From: Salinibacterium sp. M195
GTDB lineage: Bacteria > Actinomycetota > Actinomycetes > Actinomycetales > Microbacteriaceae
DNA: 64,000 bases
NCBI RefSeq assembly: GCF_019443965.1
Contig: NZ_CP040814.1
Coordinates: 930,001-994,000 of the forward strand
Reading direction: 5' to 3'
Shown here: positions 34,271 to 43,674 of the stretch, one piece after another
Layout of the letters: every line of letters begins with the position of its first letter
Position numbering within the stretch: the first letter of the stretch is position 1
Position numbers and translations under genes: made by a program
Notes under the pieces: generated by a model
Database searches by the model: none
The model's input: only the letters and a program-made list of their open reading frames with translations
Told to the model about the DNA's origin: nothing

Positions 34271-37200
34271 CTATTCGAGCGTCGGAGAATCAGGGTGGCT
34301 CTCTTCTTGGCGTCCAACGTTGCGGTTGCGAAGCAGGAGGATTCCCCCACCCAATGCAGCACCCACAGCACCGATCACCGCTAGCGCCCCAAAATTCGGT
34401 GCCGGCGCTCCCGTCACAGCGAGGGCGCGGTCAAAAGTGGTGACCGCACCAGCATCAGCACCCACGGCGGCGCCGCCACCGGAGCCTGTGCCGCTGCCCC
34501 CAGAACCGGTTCCGCCACCGCTGCCCGGAGGGGTTGAACCAACTTCGTAAGTGTCGCCAACCCGGGCTACGACCGGCAGGCCCTGAGCTGTGTCCTGAAC
34601 CAAGAATTCATCGATACGAACGTCGCCCGAGGCTGCGGAGCCACCGAGAAGCAAGAAGTGGGTGAGGACCTCGGCGGGGTGCAGCACTGACACAGCGGCG
34701 CGCTCAACGCCGTCGACGGTCACGACGATCCGGTCGCCGGGAATGTCGGCCTCGATCTCGAATCGGTGCCAGGTCCCGGCAACTAGTGACGTCGGCGTTG
34801 AAAGTGCGCTGAAGGACTGATCTTCATCAGCATCCGGCAGCACTCGAATCATCTGCTGTTCGTCGTTGCCGACGGTCCACCCGCTGTCGGAGTACGGGTG
34901 CGCGAGCTTGATGTACCGCGTCGTTAGCGGGGCACCAGACACCGTGATGACGTTGCCGTTCTTTACGCCCGACCACCCTGAAACTGGAGTCCAGTCGCCT
35001 GCGTTCGTGTCCGAGATCCAGACCTCCAGTAATCCTGGGTCGATGCGGTTCCCGGTTGAACTGACGAAGTCGTTGTCGACTAGTTCGAGACCAGTGACCT
35101 CTCGTGGCGATCCCAAATCTGCGCCCATGCTTCGATTTTGGTAATCGTAGGCAACGATTTGGTGGGTTCCCATCGCAGTGAGGTTTCCCAACGCGGGATC
35201 GACGTCGGCACTGCGGTGTCCGATGGCTCGAATCGGGGCGAACACGCTGTCAGTGGTGATGTGCAGCTCACCCGACGGAGTGATCTTCAGTGAGAGAGCT
35301 GTACCGCGCGCGTTGTGGTGTGCGGAGAAACCTTCCTGCAGCACAAGATGCACTTCGTCAACAATGTTGGCAATCTGTAGCCCGAAGCAGATCTTTCCCT
35401 TGCGGATGGCCGGGAATAGGCGAGATGCGCCTGCCGGGCCCAGCGGTGACGAAAGTAGGCGCACGGCTTGCCGGTCAGGACGGCTGCCCTCAACGAGGTC
35501 AACCGTTCCGGTTCGGGTCGTTCTCCACCAGCGGGATGATGTGAGCTCGGTTCCGTTACTAGCCCCTCCGGCGGAACGATAGACAGGAATGTCGAGGGCG
35601 CCGTGGCTATCACGCACGAAGGATTCGTAGTCGTCAACGTGCATGACGATGGTCGGCTGTGTCGGACGTCCCCACGCGAAGACCCTCCCGTCGTCGGGCC
35701 CGACCCACGAGTCGGCGTTGACCGCGGTGCGGGTTTCATTGACGTTTCCCCACCCCGGTGTCGAGATCGAGGAAGCGGCGAGAAGGTCTTGGTAGCCATT
35801 CCAGCTTTCGCCGTCGTCGTCGCTGTACGCGGCTGTGAGGTTGTTGCGATAGTAGCTAACCTGGCCGAACCCGTTGTGTCCTGGCCACGTCATTCCGTGG
35901 CCTCCACTCTCGTCGCGGAAGAGGGCGGCGGCGGTGTTGCTGGACAAGATTTTGCTGTCGGAGGGTATCGACCATGAGAGCCCGTCGTCAGCCGAAGTCG
36001 AAGACAAGAAGTAGTGCTTCGACATGTCTTGTTGCCTTGCGACGAGCAGGACATCCCCGCTATCAAGCTCTGTAATGGCAAGCTCGGTGACACCGCGTTC
36101 ATAGCCGACGGGGGCGCTCGGCAGAATAAGCTCGGTTGATTGGGCCCAGGAGGCGCCGCCGTCGGTCGAGCGCAACACTGTGCTCGCAAATGTTCCGGTG
36201 GAGTCGATCATGTACGACACGGGGTAGAGGTGTGTGCCAGCGGCGGTACGGATTCCGTTTGAGTACGACAGCCCCCACGCAACGGGCAGCCCTGACGCCT
36301 GTACCTGCAGAGGGATGTGCTGGAGTGGGCCAAAGACCGGACGACCACTGGCATCATAGCCAGTGGTTCGAGCAGTCCATAACTGCACGTCGTTCTGCGC
36401 CCGATCCATCAAGTCCCCGCCAGAGGTGTAGACGGTCTGGATGAGGAAGAAGATCGACAGTACATCGGTGACAGGATCGAGGAGGAAGCCACCGGGGCTC
36501 ACGGCAGTCACCGGAGGGTCAACCACGGGAGTGATCGGTTCGACGGCTCCCCAGCTGCGTCCGCCATCGGAGCTAAATCGTGCTGCGAGCTGGTATGGCC
36601 CGCCCGAGTAGCCGGCGGCGGCCATCATGAGCCCACTCGGAAGCTGGACGACCTTCATCCCGCTCCCGCCCCAATTGCCGATGCCCGTCTGCGGCGTGAG
36701 CGTCCGCTGCCCGTACTCCACCTGAAGCGCACCCGCATCGTGGGCGACACGGGATGACGCGGCAGGGTTTCCGCTGTAGGCCAGAATCTCCTGTTGCTCG
36801 CTCGGTGCAATGCTGGGGATGCGAACATAGACACCGTCACCGTTTGAGTAGGCATGCAGTTCATGTCCGTCGGTGGTGGCGAAGCGTAGGTCTCTGAGGT
36901 CGGTCTGCAGTCGCCCGGCTGCAACGAGGCCGTCAACATCGAGACTGGCTGCGGAGATGAACACCGCACGGTCACGGAGAGTCTCCGCTGTCGGATTGCT
37001 GACGAGCACGGGGGTGACCCACGTCCAGGCGCCGCCACCGGCGGCGACGAAAGCATCCGTCGGGATGTCGTAGACACGCATTCCCGATTGAATGTCGGTA
37101 ATAAGGAACGTCTCGGCGCCGGTGTCTTCACGGTGCATATGAACTTTGACGTAGCGGGTACTCACCGCGAAGCCGTAGAGCCACAGTGAAGTTCCCACGT

Positions 37201-38059
37201 TGACGATGTGCACATCGGGAATCTTGGTCCATGATGCGTTGTCGTCGCTGACCCAGACCGAGAGGTCGCGGCTAGTGATGCGGTGAACGGGGCCGGGTTC
37301 TGGCGGAGGCATGCTGCCAAAAGCGCGTGCGTTTTCAAGCGGGCTATCGAGAATGAAGTCGAATCCCGCTGTTCCGGGAAAGTCGAAGTTGATCTTCACG
37401 TACCGAGCGGTTACTTCGAACCCGTCGAAGGTGTGCTGCATTCTGCCGTCAACGACCTCCGCTGTGAAGTCCCACCCGGTTAAGGGTGCCCAAACCGCAT
37501 TGTCATCGCTGGCCCACAGCGTGTAATCGGCGGCCACAGCCCGAGCCGTCGCGGCACGATTGTGCAGTTGGAGGCGGCGGACAATCCGTTCGCTTTGGAG
37601 GTCGAATCCCACTGAACGACTGAGGTAATCGAGTGCGGCAGTGGCAGTGATGTTGAAGTGCGCGAAGCTGCTGCTGGTGGGATCAGTGTCATACGTCAGC
37701 ACGCCAATCTTGACGCCGAGTCTCTGGTGCGGGTCGCCATCTTCGCCCTGACGAATTAGTTCGATCGCACTGAGTGGATGAGCGGTGTTCAGGTCGGCAC
37801 CAATGCTGCGACGGTCTCCATCAAACGCAAGAGCAACGGAATCGCCCCAGTTGCCGAGTGCTCCCGATGTGATGCCGAGGTCGCCCTGCGCGAAGCCGAC
37901 ACTTGCTGCATGGGCTACCGGAGTTGCTGGTGCCCCAGCAGCAAACGCTGGTCCAGCAGCGCCGGCTACCGGAAGCACGGTCGCCCCACCGGTGGCGGCC
38001 ACTAGGCCGAGAAAGTTTCGTCTTGTTACGCCTTTGTTGGTGACACGTGTCGACGTCAT
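34271..38059 (-). CDS. Tat-exported, sortase-anchored sialidase-like (BNR-repeat) surface protein
   Basis: 1262 aa from the ATG at 38059 with AAGGAG about 12 bp upstream. The N-terminus has a twin-arginine signal (VTRRNFLGLVAAT). Then come discoidin-like segments (ALGNWGDSVALAFDGDRRSIGADL, and related ones near 270 and 1000), a DUF2341-like stretch and a six-bladed-propeller region with Asp boxes (SSDGGRSWGA, STDGGASWAQ, SADDGLSWSI, SDDDGESWNG). A LamG-like C-terminal part, Gly/Ser linker, LAVTG (1213-1217), a hydrophobic span and RNRN tail follow. It probably acts on or binds surface glycans; true sialidase activity is unproven because I could not confirm the catalytic Arg triad. Confidence 0.8.
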   Translation of the reverse strand: MTSTRVTNKGVTRRNFLGLVAATGGATVLPVAGAAGPAFAAGAPATPVAHAASVGFAQGDLGITSGALGNWGDSVALAFDGDRRSIGADLNTAHPLSAIELIRQGEDGDPHQRLGVKIGVLTYDTDPTSSSFAHFNITATAALDYLSRSVGFDLQSERIVRRLQLHNRAATARAVAADYTLWASDDNAVWAPLTGWDFTAEVVDGRMQHTFDGFEVTARYVKINFDFPGTAGFDFILDSPLENARAFGSMPPPEPGPVHRITSRDLSVWVSDDNASWTKIPDVHIVNVGTSLWLYGFAVSTRYVKVHMHREDTGAETFLITDIQSGMRVYDIPTDAFVAAGGGAWTWVTPVLVSNPTAETLRDRAVFISAASLDVDGLVAAGRLQTDLRDLRFATTDGHELHAYSNGDGVYVRIPSIAPSEQQEILAYSGNPAASSRVAHDAGALQVEYGQRTLTPQTGIGNWGGSGMKVVQLPSGLMMAAAGYSGGPYQLAARFSSDGGRSWGAVEPITPVVDPPVTAVSPGGFLLDPVTDVLSIFFLIQTVYTSGGDLMDRAQNDVQLWTARTTGYDASGRPVFGPLQHIPLQVQASGLPVAWGLSYSNGIRTAAGTHLYPVSYMIDSTGTFASTVLRSTDGGASWAQSTELILPSAPVGYERGVTELAITELDSGDVLLVARQQDMSKHYFLSSTSADDGLSWSIPSDSKILSSNTAAALFRDESGGHGMTWPGHNGFGQVSYYRNNLTAAYSDDDGESWNGYQDLLAASSISTPGWGNVNETRTAVNADSWVGPDDGRVFAWGRPTQPTIVMHVDDYESFVRDSHGALDIPVYRSAGGASNGTELTSSRWWRTTRTGTVDLVEGSRPDRQAVRLLSSPLGPAGASRLFPAIRKGKICFGLQIANIVDEVHLVLQEGFSAHHNARGTALSLKITPSGELHITTDSVFAPIRAIGHRSADVDPALGNLTAMGTHQIVAYDYQNRSMGADLGSPREVTGLELVDNDFVSSTGNRIDPGLLEVWISDTNAGDWTPVSGWSGVKNGNVITVSGAPLTTRYIKLAHPYSDSGWTVGNDEQQMIRVLPDADEDQSFSALSTPTSLVAGTWHRFEIEADIPGDRIVVTVDGVERAAVSVLHPAEVLTHFLLLGGSAASGDVRIDEFLVQDTAQGLPVVARVGDTYEVGSTPPGSGGGTGSGGSGTGSGGGAAVGADAGAVTTFDRALAVTGAPAPNFGALAVIGAVGAALGGGILLLRNRNVGRQEESHPDSPTLE

Positions 38060-38182
38060 TGTCGTTGTTCTCCTTGTTTGTGGTCCGTGCACTGCGGAAG
38101 GCCAACCGTGCGATACCGAGGCCTCTAACCTGCTGCCGACCTCATTGGAGGCCGTGGAGCTTCGTCTCGATGACTGAGCTCT

Positions 38183-38211
38183 ATAACATCGCTATTCCAT
38201 TGAAGTTTCAA
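38183..38211 (-). promoter_or_regulatory. Predicted promoter of the sialidase-like gene
   Basis: On the minus strand TTGAAA (38206-38211, inside the operator) and TGTTAT (38183-38188) are 17 bp apart, as in the aminotransferase promoter where TTGAAA is also embedded in the operator. Confidence 0.45.
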
Positions 38212-38242
38212 TTAATGAAATAGTCTGTTTCATAAATCCTCT
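38206..38242. promoter_or_regulatory. Tandem IclR-type operators in the divergent sialidase/dehydrogenase intergenic region
   Basis: TTTCA-ATTAA-TGAAA (38206-38220), 7 bp, then TTTCAT (38228-38233): a 22-bp period identical to that at 32361. It lies between divergent genes and could control both. Confidence 0.62.
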
Positions 38243-38293
38243 TCACTGTAGAGTTCAGCCTCGAAGCTTGTCAACGGTGAATGGAGAGAGTGC

Positions 38294-39190
38294 ATGATCA
38301 ACGTTCGCGAAAATCAGGTCGCAGTCATCGGGTTGGGGACCATGGGCAAAGGTATTTCGCGCCTCCTCCTCCAAGCCGACTACGAAGTGCATGTCCACGA
38401 CCCATTCCTCGCTGACGAGGCCCCGTCGGGCGCTCGGGTTGTGTCGAGTATTGAGGAATGTGTCTCTGGGGCTTCCGTCGTATTCGAGGCTGTCAGCGAA
38501 GACCTCGACGTCAAAGCGAAAGTCCTCCGCACGATCTCGCACGCGACCGACGGTCTCATCGCCTCCAATACCTCGACGTTCATGCCGAGCGTGCTGGCCG
38601 ACTCTGTTCTTAACCCCGAGCGATTTCTTGTCGGACACTTCTTCAATCCGGCCGACATCATCCCGCTCGTCGAAGTAGTTCCCCACCCGAAAACCCGGCC
38701 AGAGAGCGTGGATCTGTTCACCTCGCTTCTCCTCAAGTTGGGAAAGCGCCCCGTTCTTTTGAGCGCCGAGCGCCCCGGCTTTGTCGCGAACCGGCTCCAG
38801 GCTGCGGTGTTGCGTGAAGCTCTTTCCCTCGTCGAGGCCGGAGTCGTTACTGCGGCGGATATCGATGCCATCGTCACTAGCGGACTGGCCGCGCGGTGGG
38901 CAGCCGTGGGGCCAATCGGGGTGGCGGACCTCGGCGGTCTCGACATTTTCCGGGCCGTGTGCACCCAAATCTTTCCCAGCTTAGACAACTCAGCCACGCC
39001 GAATGCGCTGCTCGTGGATCGCGTCACACGGGGCGAACTCGGCGCCAAAAGCAGTTCTGGCTTCTATCAGCACAGCGCAAGCTCTGTGGCGGCAGTCCAA
39101 GAGGCGGTGACCCGCATCTTGAGCGTCCAGCAAGAAATTGAGCAACTAACGCCCGCAACCTCGGTTGAACGCGCCGAGCGGGGGCGCTAG
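38294..39190 (+). CDS. 3-hydroxyacyl-CoA dehydrogenase-family oxidoreductase
   Basis: 298 aa. NAD-binding motif VAVIGLGTMGKGISRLL, VFEAVSEDLDVKAKVL, SNTSTF, the HFFNPADIIPLVEVVP catalytic His/Glu region and the C-terminal domain (RPGFVANRLQAAVLREALSLVE). Single-domain members include 3-hydroxybutyryl-CoA, L-carnitine and L-gulonate dehydrogenases; the sequence does not tell which. First gene on the plus strand after the shared operator, followed by the alpha/beta hydrolase. Confidence 0.86.
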   Translation: MINVRENQVAVIGLGTMGKGISRLLLQADYEVHVHDPFLADEAPSGARVVSSIEECVSGASVVFEAVSEDLDVKAKVLRTISHATDGLIASNTSTFMPSVLADSVLNPERFLVGHFFNPADIIPLVEVVPHPKTRPESVDLFTSLLLKLGKRPVLLSAERPGFVANRLQAAVLREALSLVEAGVVTAADIDAIVTSGLAARWAAVGPIGVADLGGLDIFRAVCTQIFPSLDNSATPNALLVDRVTRGELGAKSSSGFYQHSASSVAAVQEAVTRILSVQQEIEQLTPATSVERAERGR

Positions 39191-39269
39191 ATTTATCTCA
39201 CCTGTAGAGATTCATGGTTTTACTCGACCGCGCCGGTTTGAGCCCGCATTCGATGATGAAGGAGACCGC

Positions 39270-40238
39270 ATGATGATCGATTCTGTCGCGAGACCACCCT
39301 ATGACCGTGAAACACGCGAGGGGCTTGCAGCGTTGCCCGGTGGCGGCTTCAATCCACTAACCGCTGAAACAATCCTGAGCCGGCGTGCCGCCATCAGTAC
39401 GGGCTCGTACGAGGAACAGTTCGCTGGGCAACCCACTCGACGGGTAGATCACACCATCAATGGACACCGCGGTGAACAGATTGAGGTCAGCGTCATCGCG
39501 CGTGCCGATCACGATACGACTGGTGCGGGAATCCTCTTTGTCCACGGCGGAGGCATGATCGCGGGCGACCGCTTCGCCGGCATCGACCGACTGACCGAGT
39601 GGATCGTGCGTGATGACGTTGTCGTCATCGCAGTCGAATACCGACTGGCCCCAGAGCATCCCGATCCGACCCCCGTCGAGGATGCATATGCAGCTCTCGT
39701 GTGGGCGGCGGAGAATGCCGAAATGCTTGGCTTCGACCCCCGTCGACTCATTACGCTCGGCATCAGTGCGGGCGGAGGGGTGGCCGCCGGAATGGCGCTC
39801 CTCGCCCGCGATCGGAGCGGGCCGCCGATTTCAGCGCAGATGCTGTTGTGCCCGATGCTCGACGACCGTGACGACACAGTTTCCTCGCAGCAGTTCGAGG
39901 GAATAGGAACGTGGGACCGCGAATCGAACCGAACCGGTTGGGGCGCTCTGCTTGGCGCTCGCGCCGGTACCGCCGACGTGTCCATCTACGCGGCCGCGGG
40001 CCGCGAGGAAAACCTCAGCTCGTTACCGCCAACGTTTATCGATTGCGGTTCGGCCGAGGTCTTCCGTGACGAGTGTGTCTCCTTCGCGAGTCGCATCTGG
40101 GCAGTAGGGGGTCAGGCAGAGTTGCACATTTGGGATGGTGGTTTCCACGGTTTCGATGTAATCGCCCCTGACGCGATCATCTCGAAGTCGGCCATCGCGA
40201 CACGGGACTCGTGGATGCGACGGCAGCTTACTGGCTGA
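39270..40238 (+). CDS. Alpha/beta hydrolase (hormone-sensitive-lipase type)
   Basis: 322 aa from the ATG at 39270 with GGAG 5 bp upstream; the longer frame overlaps the preceding gene. Oxyanion motif VHGGGM, the catalytic serine in ISAGGG, Asp in the FIDCGSAEVFRDE region and a C-terminal His in GGFHGFD complete an HSL-type esterase. Probably cotranscribed with the dehydrogenase gene (79-bp gap) and thus part of the IclR locus. Ester or lactone substrate unknown. Confidence 0.85.
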   Translation: MMIDSVARPPYDRETREGLAALPGGGFNPLTAETILSRRAAISTGSYEEQFAGQPTRRVDHTINGHRGEQIEVSVIARADHDTTGAGILFVHGGGMIAGDRFAGIDRLTEWIVRDDVVVIAVEYRLAPEHPDPTPVEDAYAALVWAAENAEMLGFDPRRLITLGISAGGGVAAGMALLARDRSGPPISAQMLLCPMLDDRDDTVSSQQFEGIGTWDRESNRTGWGALLGARAGTADVSIYAAAGREENLSSLPPTFIDCGSAEVFRDECVSFASRIWAVGGQAELHIWDGGFHGFDVIAPDAIISKSAIATRDSWMRRQLTG

Positions 40239-40293
40239 TGATTGGGCGACGGAGTCGAGGCGCGCTGCCCGAATCGCACCGCGCGTTCGCCGG

Positions 40294-42564
40294 TCAGTTC
40301 GACTGGCGGGCGCTTCCCTTGAACCCGCGCAAGCGCAGGCTGTTCATTACAACGAACACCGACGAGAAGGCCATTGCCGCCCCCGCGATAAGTGGGTTGA
40401 GCAGGCCCAACATCGCGATCGGCAGGGCCGCCACGTTGTAGGCGAAAGCCCAGAACAGGTTGCCGCGAATGATGCCGAGGGTGCGCTTGGCAAGCCGCAC
40501 AGCGTCGGCCACGACAAGCAAGTCCCCGCTGACGACAGTGATGTCGCTGGCGGCGATCGCCGCATCCGTTCCTCCGCCCATGGCAATGCCGAGGTCGGCG
40601 GCGGCCAGCGCAGCAGAGTCATTGACTCCGTCACCGACCATCGCAACCACGCGACCGTCAGCCTGAAGCTTGCGGATCACATCGAGCTTGCCCTGCGGGC
40701 TGACCCCGGGGTGAACATCGGTGATTCCGACCGTGGTGGCGACGGATGCCGCAGCTCCCGCATTGTCACCGGTGAGCAGCACGGGGCGCAGGCCGAGCCG
40801 CACGAACTCGGCGATGGCGTCCGCACTGCTTGCCTTGATGGTGTCGCCGACAACCAGCACGCCTCGCGCCTGGCCGTCCCACGCGATAACCATTGCGGTG
40901 GATCCGGCAGCTTCCGCCTTCTCGACCAGGGTGAGGGCGGCATCCGACACCGTCTGCTGCTGGTCGGTGGCGAGCCACGACGGCTTGCCGACGAGCACAA
41001 CGGTGCCGTCGATTGTCGCTTGAACACCGCTGCCGGCGTGAGCGGCAAAGTCGGTGGCGGTGGGCAGGGCGACGGCGCGCGTGGTGGCCGCTGCGACAAC
41101 CGCGCGACCGACCGGATGCTCGGAGCCAGCCTCAACGGCGGCGGCACGGGCCAGCACGAGCTCCTCGTTTTCGCCCTCAAGTACCTCGATCGAGCTGAGG
41201 CGCATTTCGCCGGTCGTAACAGTTCCGGTCTTGTCGAGCACGATGGTGTCGACAGCGCGGGTCTGTTCAAGAACCTGGGGTCCGCTGATCAGGATGCCGA
41301 GCTGGGATCCGCGACCGGTGCCCACGAGCAGGGCGGTCGGCGTTGCGAGGCCGAGGGCGCACGGGCACGCGATAACGAGCGTGGTGACGGCTGCGGTGAA
41401 GGCGAGCTCGATGGGGCCACCGGCGATCATCCAGCCGACGAAAGCAACGACCGCGAGGCCGAGCACGACGGGAACGAAGATCGCCGAAACGCGGTCGGCG
41501 AGACGCTGGATGTCGGCTTTGCCGGTCTGCGCTTCTTCGACCATGCGACCGAGGCGGGCCAGTTCGGTGTCGCGGCCGACACGAGTGATTTCGATGACGA
41601 GTCGTCCGCCAACGTTGAGCGTGGCGCCAGTGACGCGATCGTCGGGGCCGACTTCAACGGGAACGGATTCGCCGGTGAGCATGCTTGCGTCGACGGCAGA
41701 GTTGCCTTCGATGACGAGCGCATCGCTGGCGATCTTCTCGCCGGGACGCACGACAACATGGTCGCCGACGACGAGCGAGGAGACAGCAACGCGCTGTTCT
41801 GTGCCGCCGCGCAGAACGGCGGCATCCTTCGCGCCGAGTTCGAGCAGAGCGCGCAGTGCGGCGCCCGACTCGCGGCTGGCACGCGCTTCGATGTACTTGC
41901 CGAGCAGGATGAACACCGTGACGGCAGCAGCAACTTCGAGATAGATTTCGCTCGCGCCGCCGTGGGGGGTTCCGAAGAACGTCATCGTCATGTGCATGCC
42001 GGCTTCGCCAGCACCACCGAAGAAGAGGGCGTAGAGCGACCAGCCAAAGGCGGCGATTACCCCGAGGCTGATGAGCGTGTCCATCGTCGCGGCACCGTGA
42101 CGCGCATTGATGGCGGCAGCGCGGTGGAACGGCCACGCACCCCACACGGCAACGGGAGCCGCGAGCGTGAGCGCCAGCCACTGCCAGTACGTGAACTGCA
42201 ACGCTGGGATCATCGACATCAACACGACCGGTACCGTGAGCGCGGTCGAGATCAGCAGGCGCCGAAGCAACTGCTGGGCGCGGTCTTCGACGACGGGAGA
42301 GTTGGCAGCATCCGGGGTCTCAGAAATCGGAGCGGGGATGACGGCGCTATATCCCGCAGCCTTCACTGTCTCCAAGAGCTGATCGGGATCCATGCCCTCT
42401 GGTGCTCGGACGCGAGCTTTTTCTGTGGCGTAATTCACGCTCGCCTCGACGCCGGGGAGCTTGTTGAGCTTGCGCTCGATGCGGCCTGCGCAGGAAGCGC
42501 AGGTCATTCCGGTGATGTCGAGTTCGACATCCAAGAGGTTGACGGTGCCGGGGTCAGAGGCCAT
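40294..42564 (-). CDS. copA: Copper-translocating P1B-type ATPase
   Basis: 756 aa. One N-terminal heavy-metal domain ([15 protein letters not shown]), the membrane CPC motif [13 protein letters not shown], phosphorylation site [10 protein letters not shown], the P1B His-Pro pair in SEHPVGRA and [10 protein letters not shown] are all present. Exports Cu(I) across the membrane using ATP. Its ATG shares one base with the copZ stop (TAATG), completing csoR-copZ-copA. The antisense frame of 618 codons is a shadow. Confidence 0.96.
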   Translation of the reverse strand: MASDPGTVNLLDVELDITGMTCASCAGRIERKLNKLPGVEASVNYATEKARVRAPEGMDPDQLLETVKAAGYSAVIPAPISETPDAANSPVVEDRAQQLLRRLLISTALTVPVVLMSMIPALQFTYWQWLALTLAAPVAVWGAWPFHRAAAINARHGAATMDTLISLGVIAAFGWSLYALFFGGAGEAGMHMTMTFFGTPHGGASEIYLEVAAAVTVFILLGKYIEARASRESGAALRALLELGAKDAAVLRGGTEQRVAVSSLVVGDHVVVRPGEKIASDALVIEGNSAVDASMLTGESVPVEVGPDDRVTGATLNVGGRLVIEITRVGRDTELARLGRMVEEAQTGKADIQRLADRVSAIFVPVVLGLAVVAFVGWMIAGGPIELAFTAAVTTLVIACPCALGLATPTALLVGTGRGSQLGILISGPQVLEQTRAVDTIVLDKTGTVTTGEMRLSSIEVLEGENEELVLARAAAVEAGSEHPVGRAVVAAATTRAVALPTATDFAAHAGSGVQATIDGTVVLVGKPSWLATDQQQTVSDAALTLVEKAEAAGSTAMVIAWDGQARGVLVVGDTIKASSADAIAEFVRLGLRPVLLTGDNAGAAASVATTVGITDVHPGVSPQGKLDVIRKLQADGRVVAMVGDGVNDSAALAAADLGIAMGGGTDAAIAASDITVVSGDLLVVADAVRLAKRTLGIIRGNLFWAFAYNVAALPIAMLGLLNPLIAGAAMAFSSVFVVMNSLRLRGFKGSARQSN

Positions 42565-42788
42565 TAGAGGCTCTTCACGAGCGTGTAGCCTGCCTCCTCG
42601 ATAGCGGCGCTGACGGTGGCGTCGTCGAGAGCTGACTCAGACGTGACAGAAATGGTGGACGGCAAGCCAGAGGCGAGATCGACGCTGACGGCGGTCACGC
42701 CATCCACTTCAGAGAGTTCTTCGGTGACACTCGAGACGCAGTGGCTGCAGGTCATTCCTTCGACCAAGTAATCGGCAGTGTGAGACAT
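42564..42788 (-). CDS. copZ: CopZ-like copper chaperone
   Basis: 74 aa single heavy-metal-associated domain with metal site GMTCSHC near residue 12. It carries Cu(I) to CopA and possibly CsoR. Lies between csoR (61-bp gap) and copA (1-base overlap). Confidence 0.93.
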   Translation of the reverse strand: MSHTADYLVEGMTCSHCVSSVTEELSEVDGVTAVSVDLASGLPSTISVTSESALDDATVSAAIEEAGYTLVKSL

Positions 42789-42849
42789 GTTTCTCCTTCG
42801 ATTGCCGCAGGCGCGGGGCGCGGGCGGAAGTTGTTGTTAGGAACGAGTT

Positions 42850-43131
42850 TTAGGAACGAACGAGGCGCGCGATGGCCGCACTCGCCTCGCGGAGTTTTTC
42901 GTCAGCGACAGGTCCGCCTTCGCGGCTCGCTTCGGCGACGCAGTGGCTCAAGTGGTCATCGAGTAGTGCGAGGGCGACGGACTCGAGAGCCTTGGTCGCG
43001 GCAGACACCTGCGTGAGCACGTCGATGCAGTAGGTATCTTCTTCGATCATGCGGTGGATGCCGCGCACCTGGCCCTCAGCGCGGCGCAGGCGTTTGAGCA
43101 GCAACTCTTTGTTGTCGTCGTAACCAGGCAT
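42850..43131 (-). CDS. csoR: Copper-sensing repressor
   Basis: 93 aa all-helical regulator. The Cu(I) site is complete: Cys35 (DTYCIDVL), His60 and Cys64 (DDHLSHC), the C-x24-H-x3-C set that marks CsoR rather than CstR, which lacks the histidine. Basic N-terminal helix KRLRRAEGQVRGIHRMIEE binds DNA. Cu(I) binding releases it from the operator at 43158-43176, inducing csoR-copZ-copA. Confidence 0.94.
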   Translation of the reverse strand: MPGYDDNKELLLKRLRRAEGQVRGIHRMIEEDTYCIDVLTQVSAATKALESVALALLDDHLSHCVAEASREGGPVADEKLREASAAIARLVRS

Positions 43132-43157
43132 GAGAACCTCCGCGTGCGCTTTCGGAT

Positions 43158-43176
43158 GATACCCCTTGGGGGTATC
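43158..43176. promoter_or_regulatory. CsoR operator
   Basis: GATACCCC-TTG-GGGGTATC palindrome, 27 bp before the csoR start codon. The G/C tracts with AT flanks are characteristic of CsoR sites; a close relative stands at 842-861. Confidence 0.8.
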
Positions 43177-43254
43177 TCTATTAGACGCCTGTGCGAGTGG
43201 AAAGTCAACCGGAGCGATCGGTTGAGCGCGCGCTCGACCGTCGGAGGAATAGTC

Positions 43255-43284
43255 TTGACATGTCTAACTAGTTAGAGAGACAAT
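43255..43284 (+). promoter_or_regulatory. Promoter of the PadR gene with palindromic operator in the spacer
   Basis: TTGACA (43255-43260) and GACAAT (43279-43284) are 18 bp apart; the perfect palindrome TCTAACTAGTTAGA (43263-43276) fills the spacer. Transcription would begin about 6-7 bp after the -10 box, at or near the ATG at 43291, so the mRNA looks leaderless. Confidence 0.65.
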
Positions 43285-43290
43285 CTAGTC

Positions 43291-43674
43291 ATGAGTTTAG
43301 AAGGGCCGAAAGCTGCGGGGCCAATTCCTGAGTGGCCGAGCGACTGGATGCGTGCGGTGCTGGGAGTCTTCACCCTGCGCGCGCTGGAGCAAGGCGCTTC
43401 CTACGGTTACGCGATCATCGCTGAGCTCGAAGCCAATGGGTTGGGGACGGTCAAGGGTGGCACCCTCTATCCCCTTCTCAGTCGCTATGAGTCGGTGGGG
43501 TTCGTCTCCGTCGAGTGGCGCCCGGGTGACGGCGGCCCAGGCCGCAAGTACTTTTCGCTCACGAAACGAGGGCAAATCGAGCTAGACCGAACACGATCGG
43601 ATTGGCTGCGATTTGCCACGATTGGCAGCGACTTTTTGAACGCAGCGCGGACAGCAGAAACGGATACCCCATGA
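43291..43674 (+). CDS. PadR-family transcriptional regulator
   Basis: 127 aa winged-HTH protein. DNA-binding core is VFTLRALEQGASYGYAIIAEL and the wing is GTLYPLLSRYESVGFVSVEWR, followed by GGPGRKYFSLTKRGQ, the PadR signature. No ribosome site precedes the ATG; start probably leaderless. Overlaps the downstream membrane gene by 4 bp, the usual PadR plus membrane-partner arrangement. Likely autorepresses via the 43263 palindrome. Confidence 0.88.
   Translation: MSLEGPKAAGPIPEWPSDWMRAVLGVFTLRALEQGASYGYAIIAELEANGLGTVKGGTLYPLLSRYESVGFVSVEWRPGDGGPGRKYFSLTKRGQIELDRTRSDWLRFATIGSDFLNAARTAETDTP

Noticed and set aside
24057..38059. Sialic acid utilisation locus
   Set aside because: The DapA-like and sialidase-like genes hint at it, but ManNAc kinase/epimerase and NagA/NagB genes are absent, and the importer is peptide-type.
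40711..42567. 618-codon plus-strand frame
   Set aside because: Exact antisense shadow of copA, whose P-type ATPase motifs are all on the minus strand.
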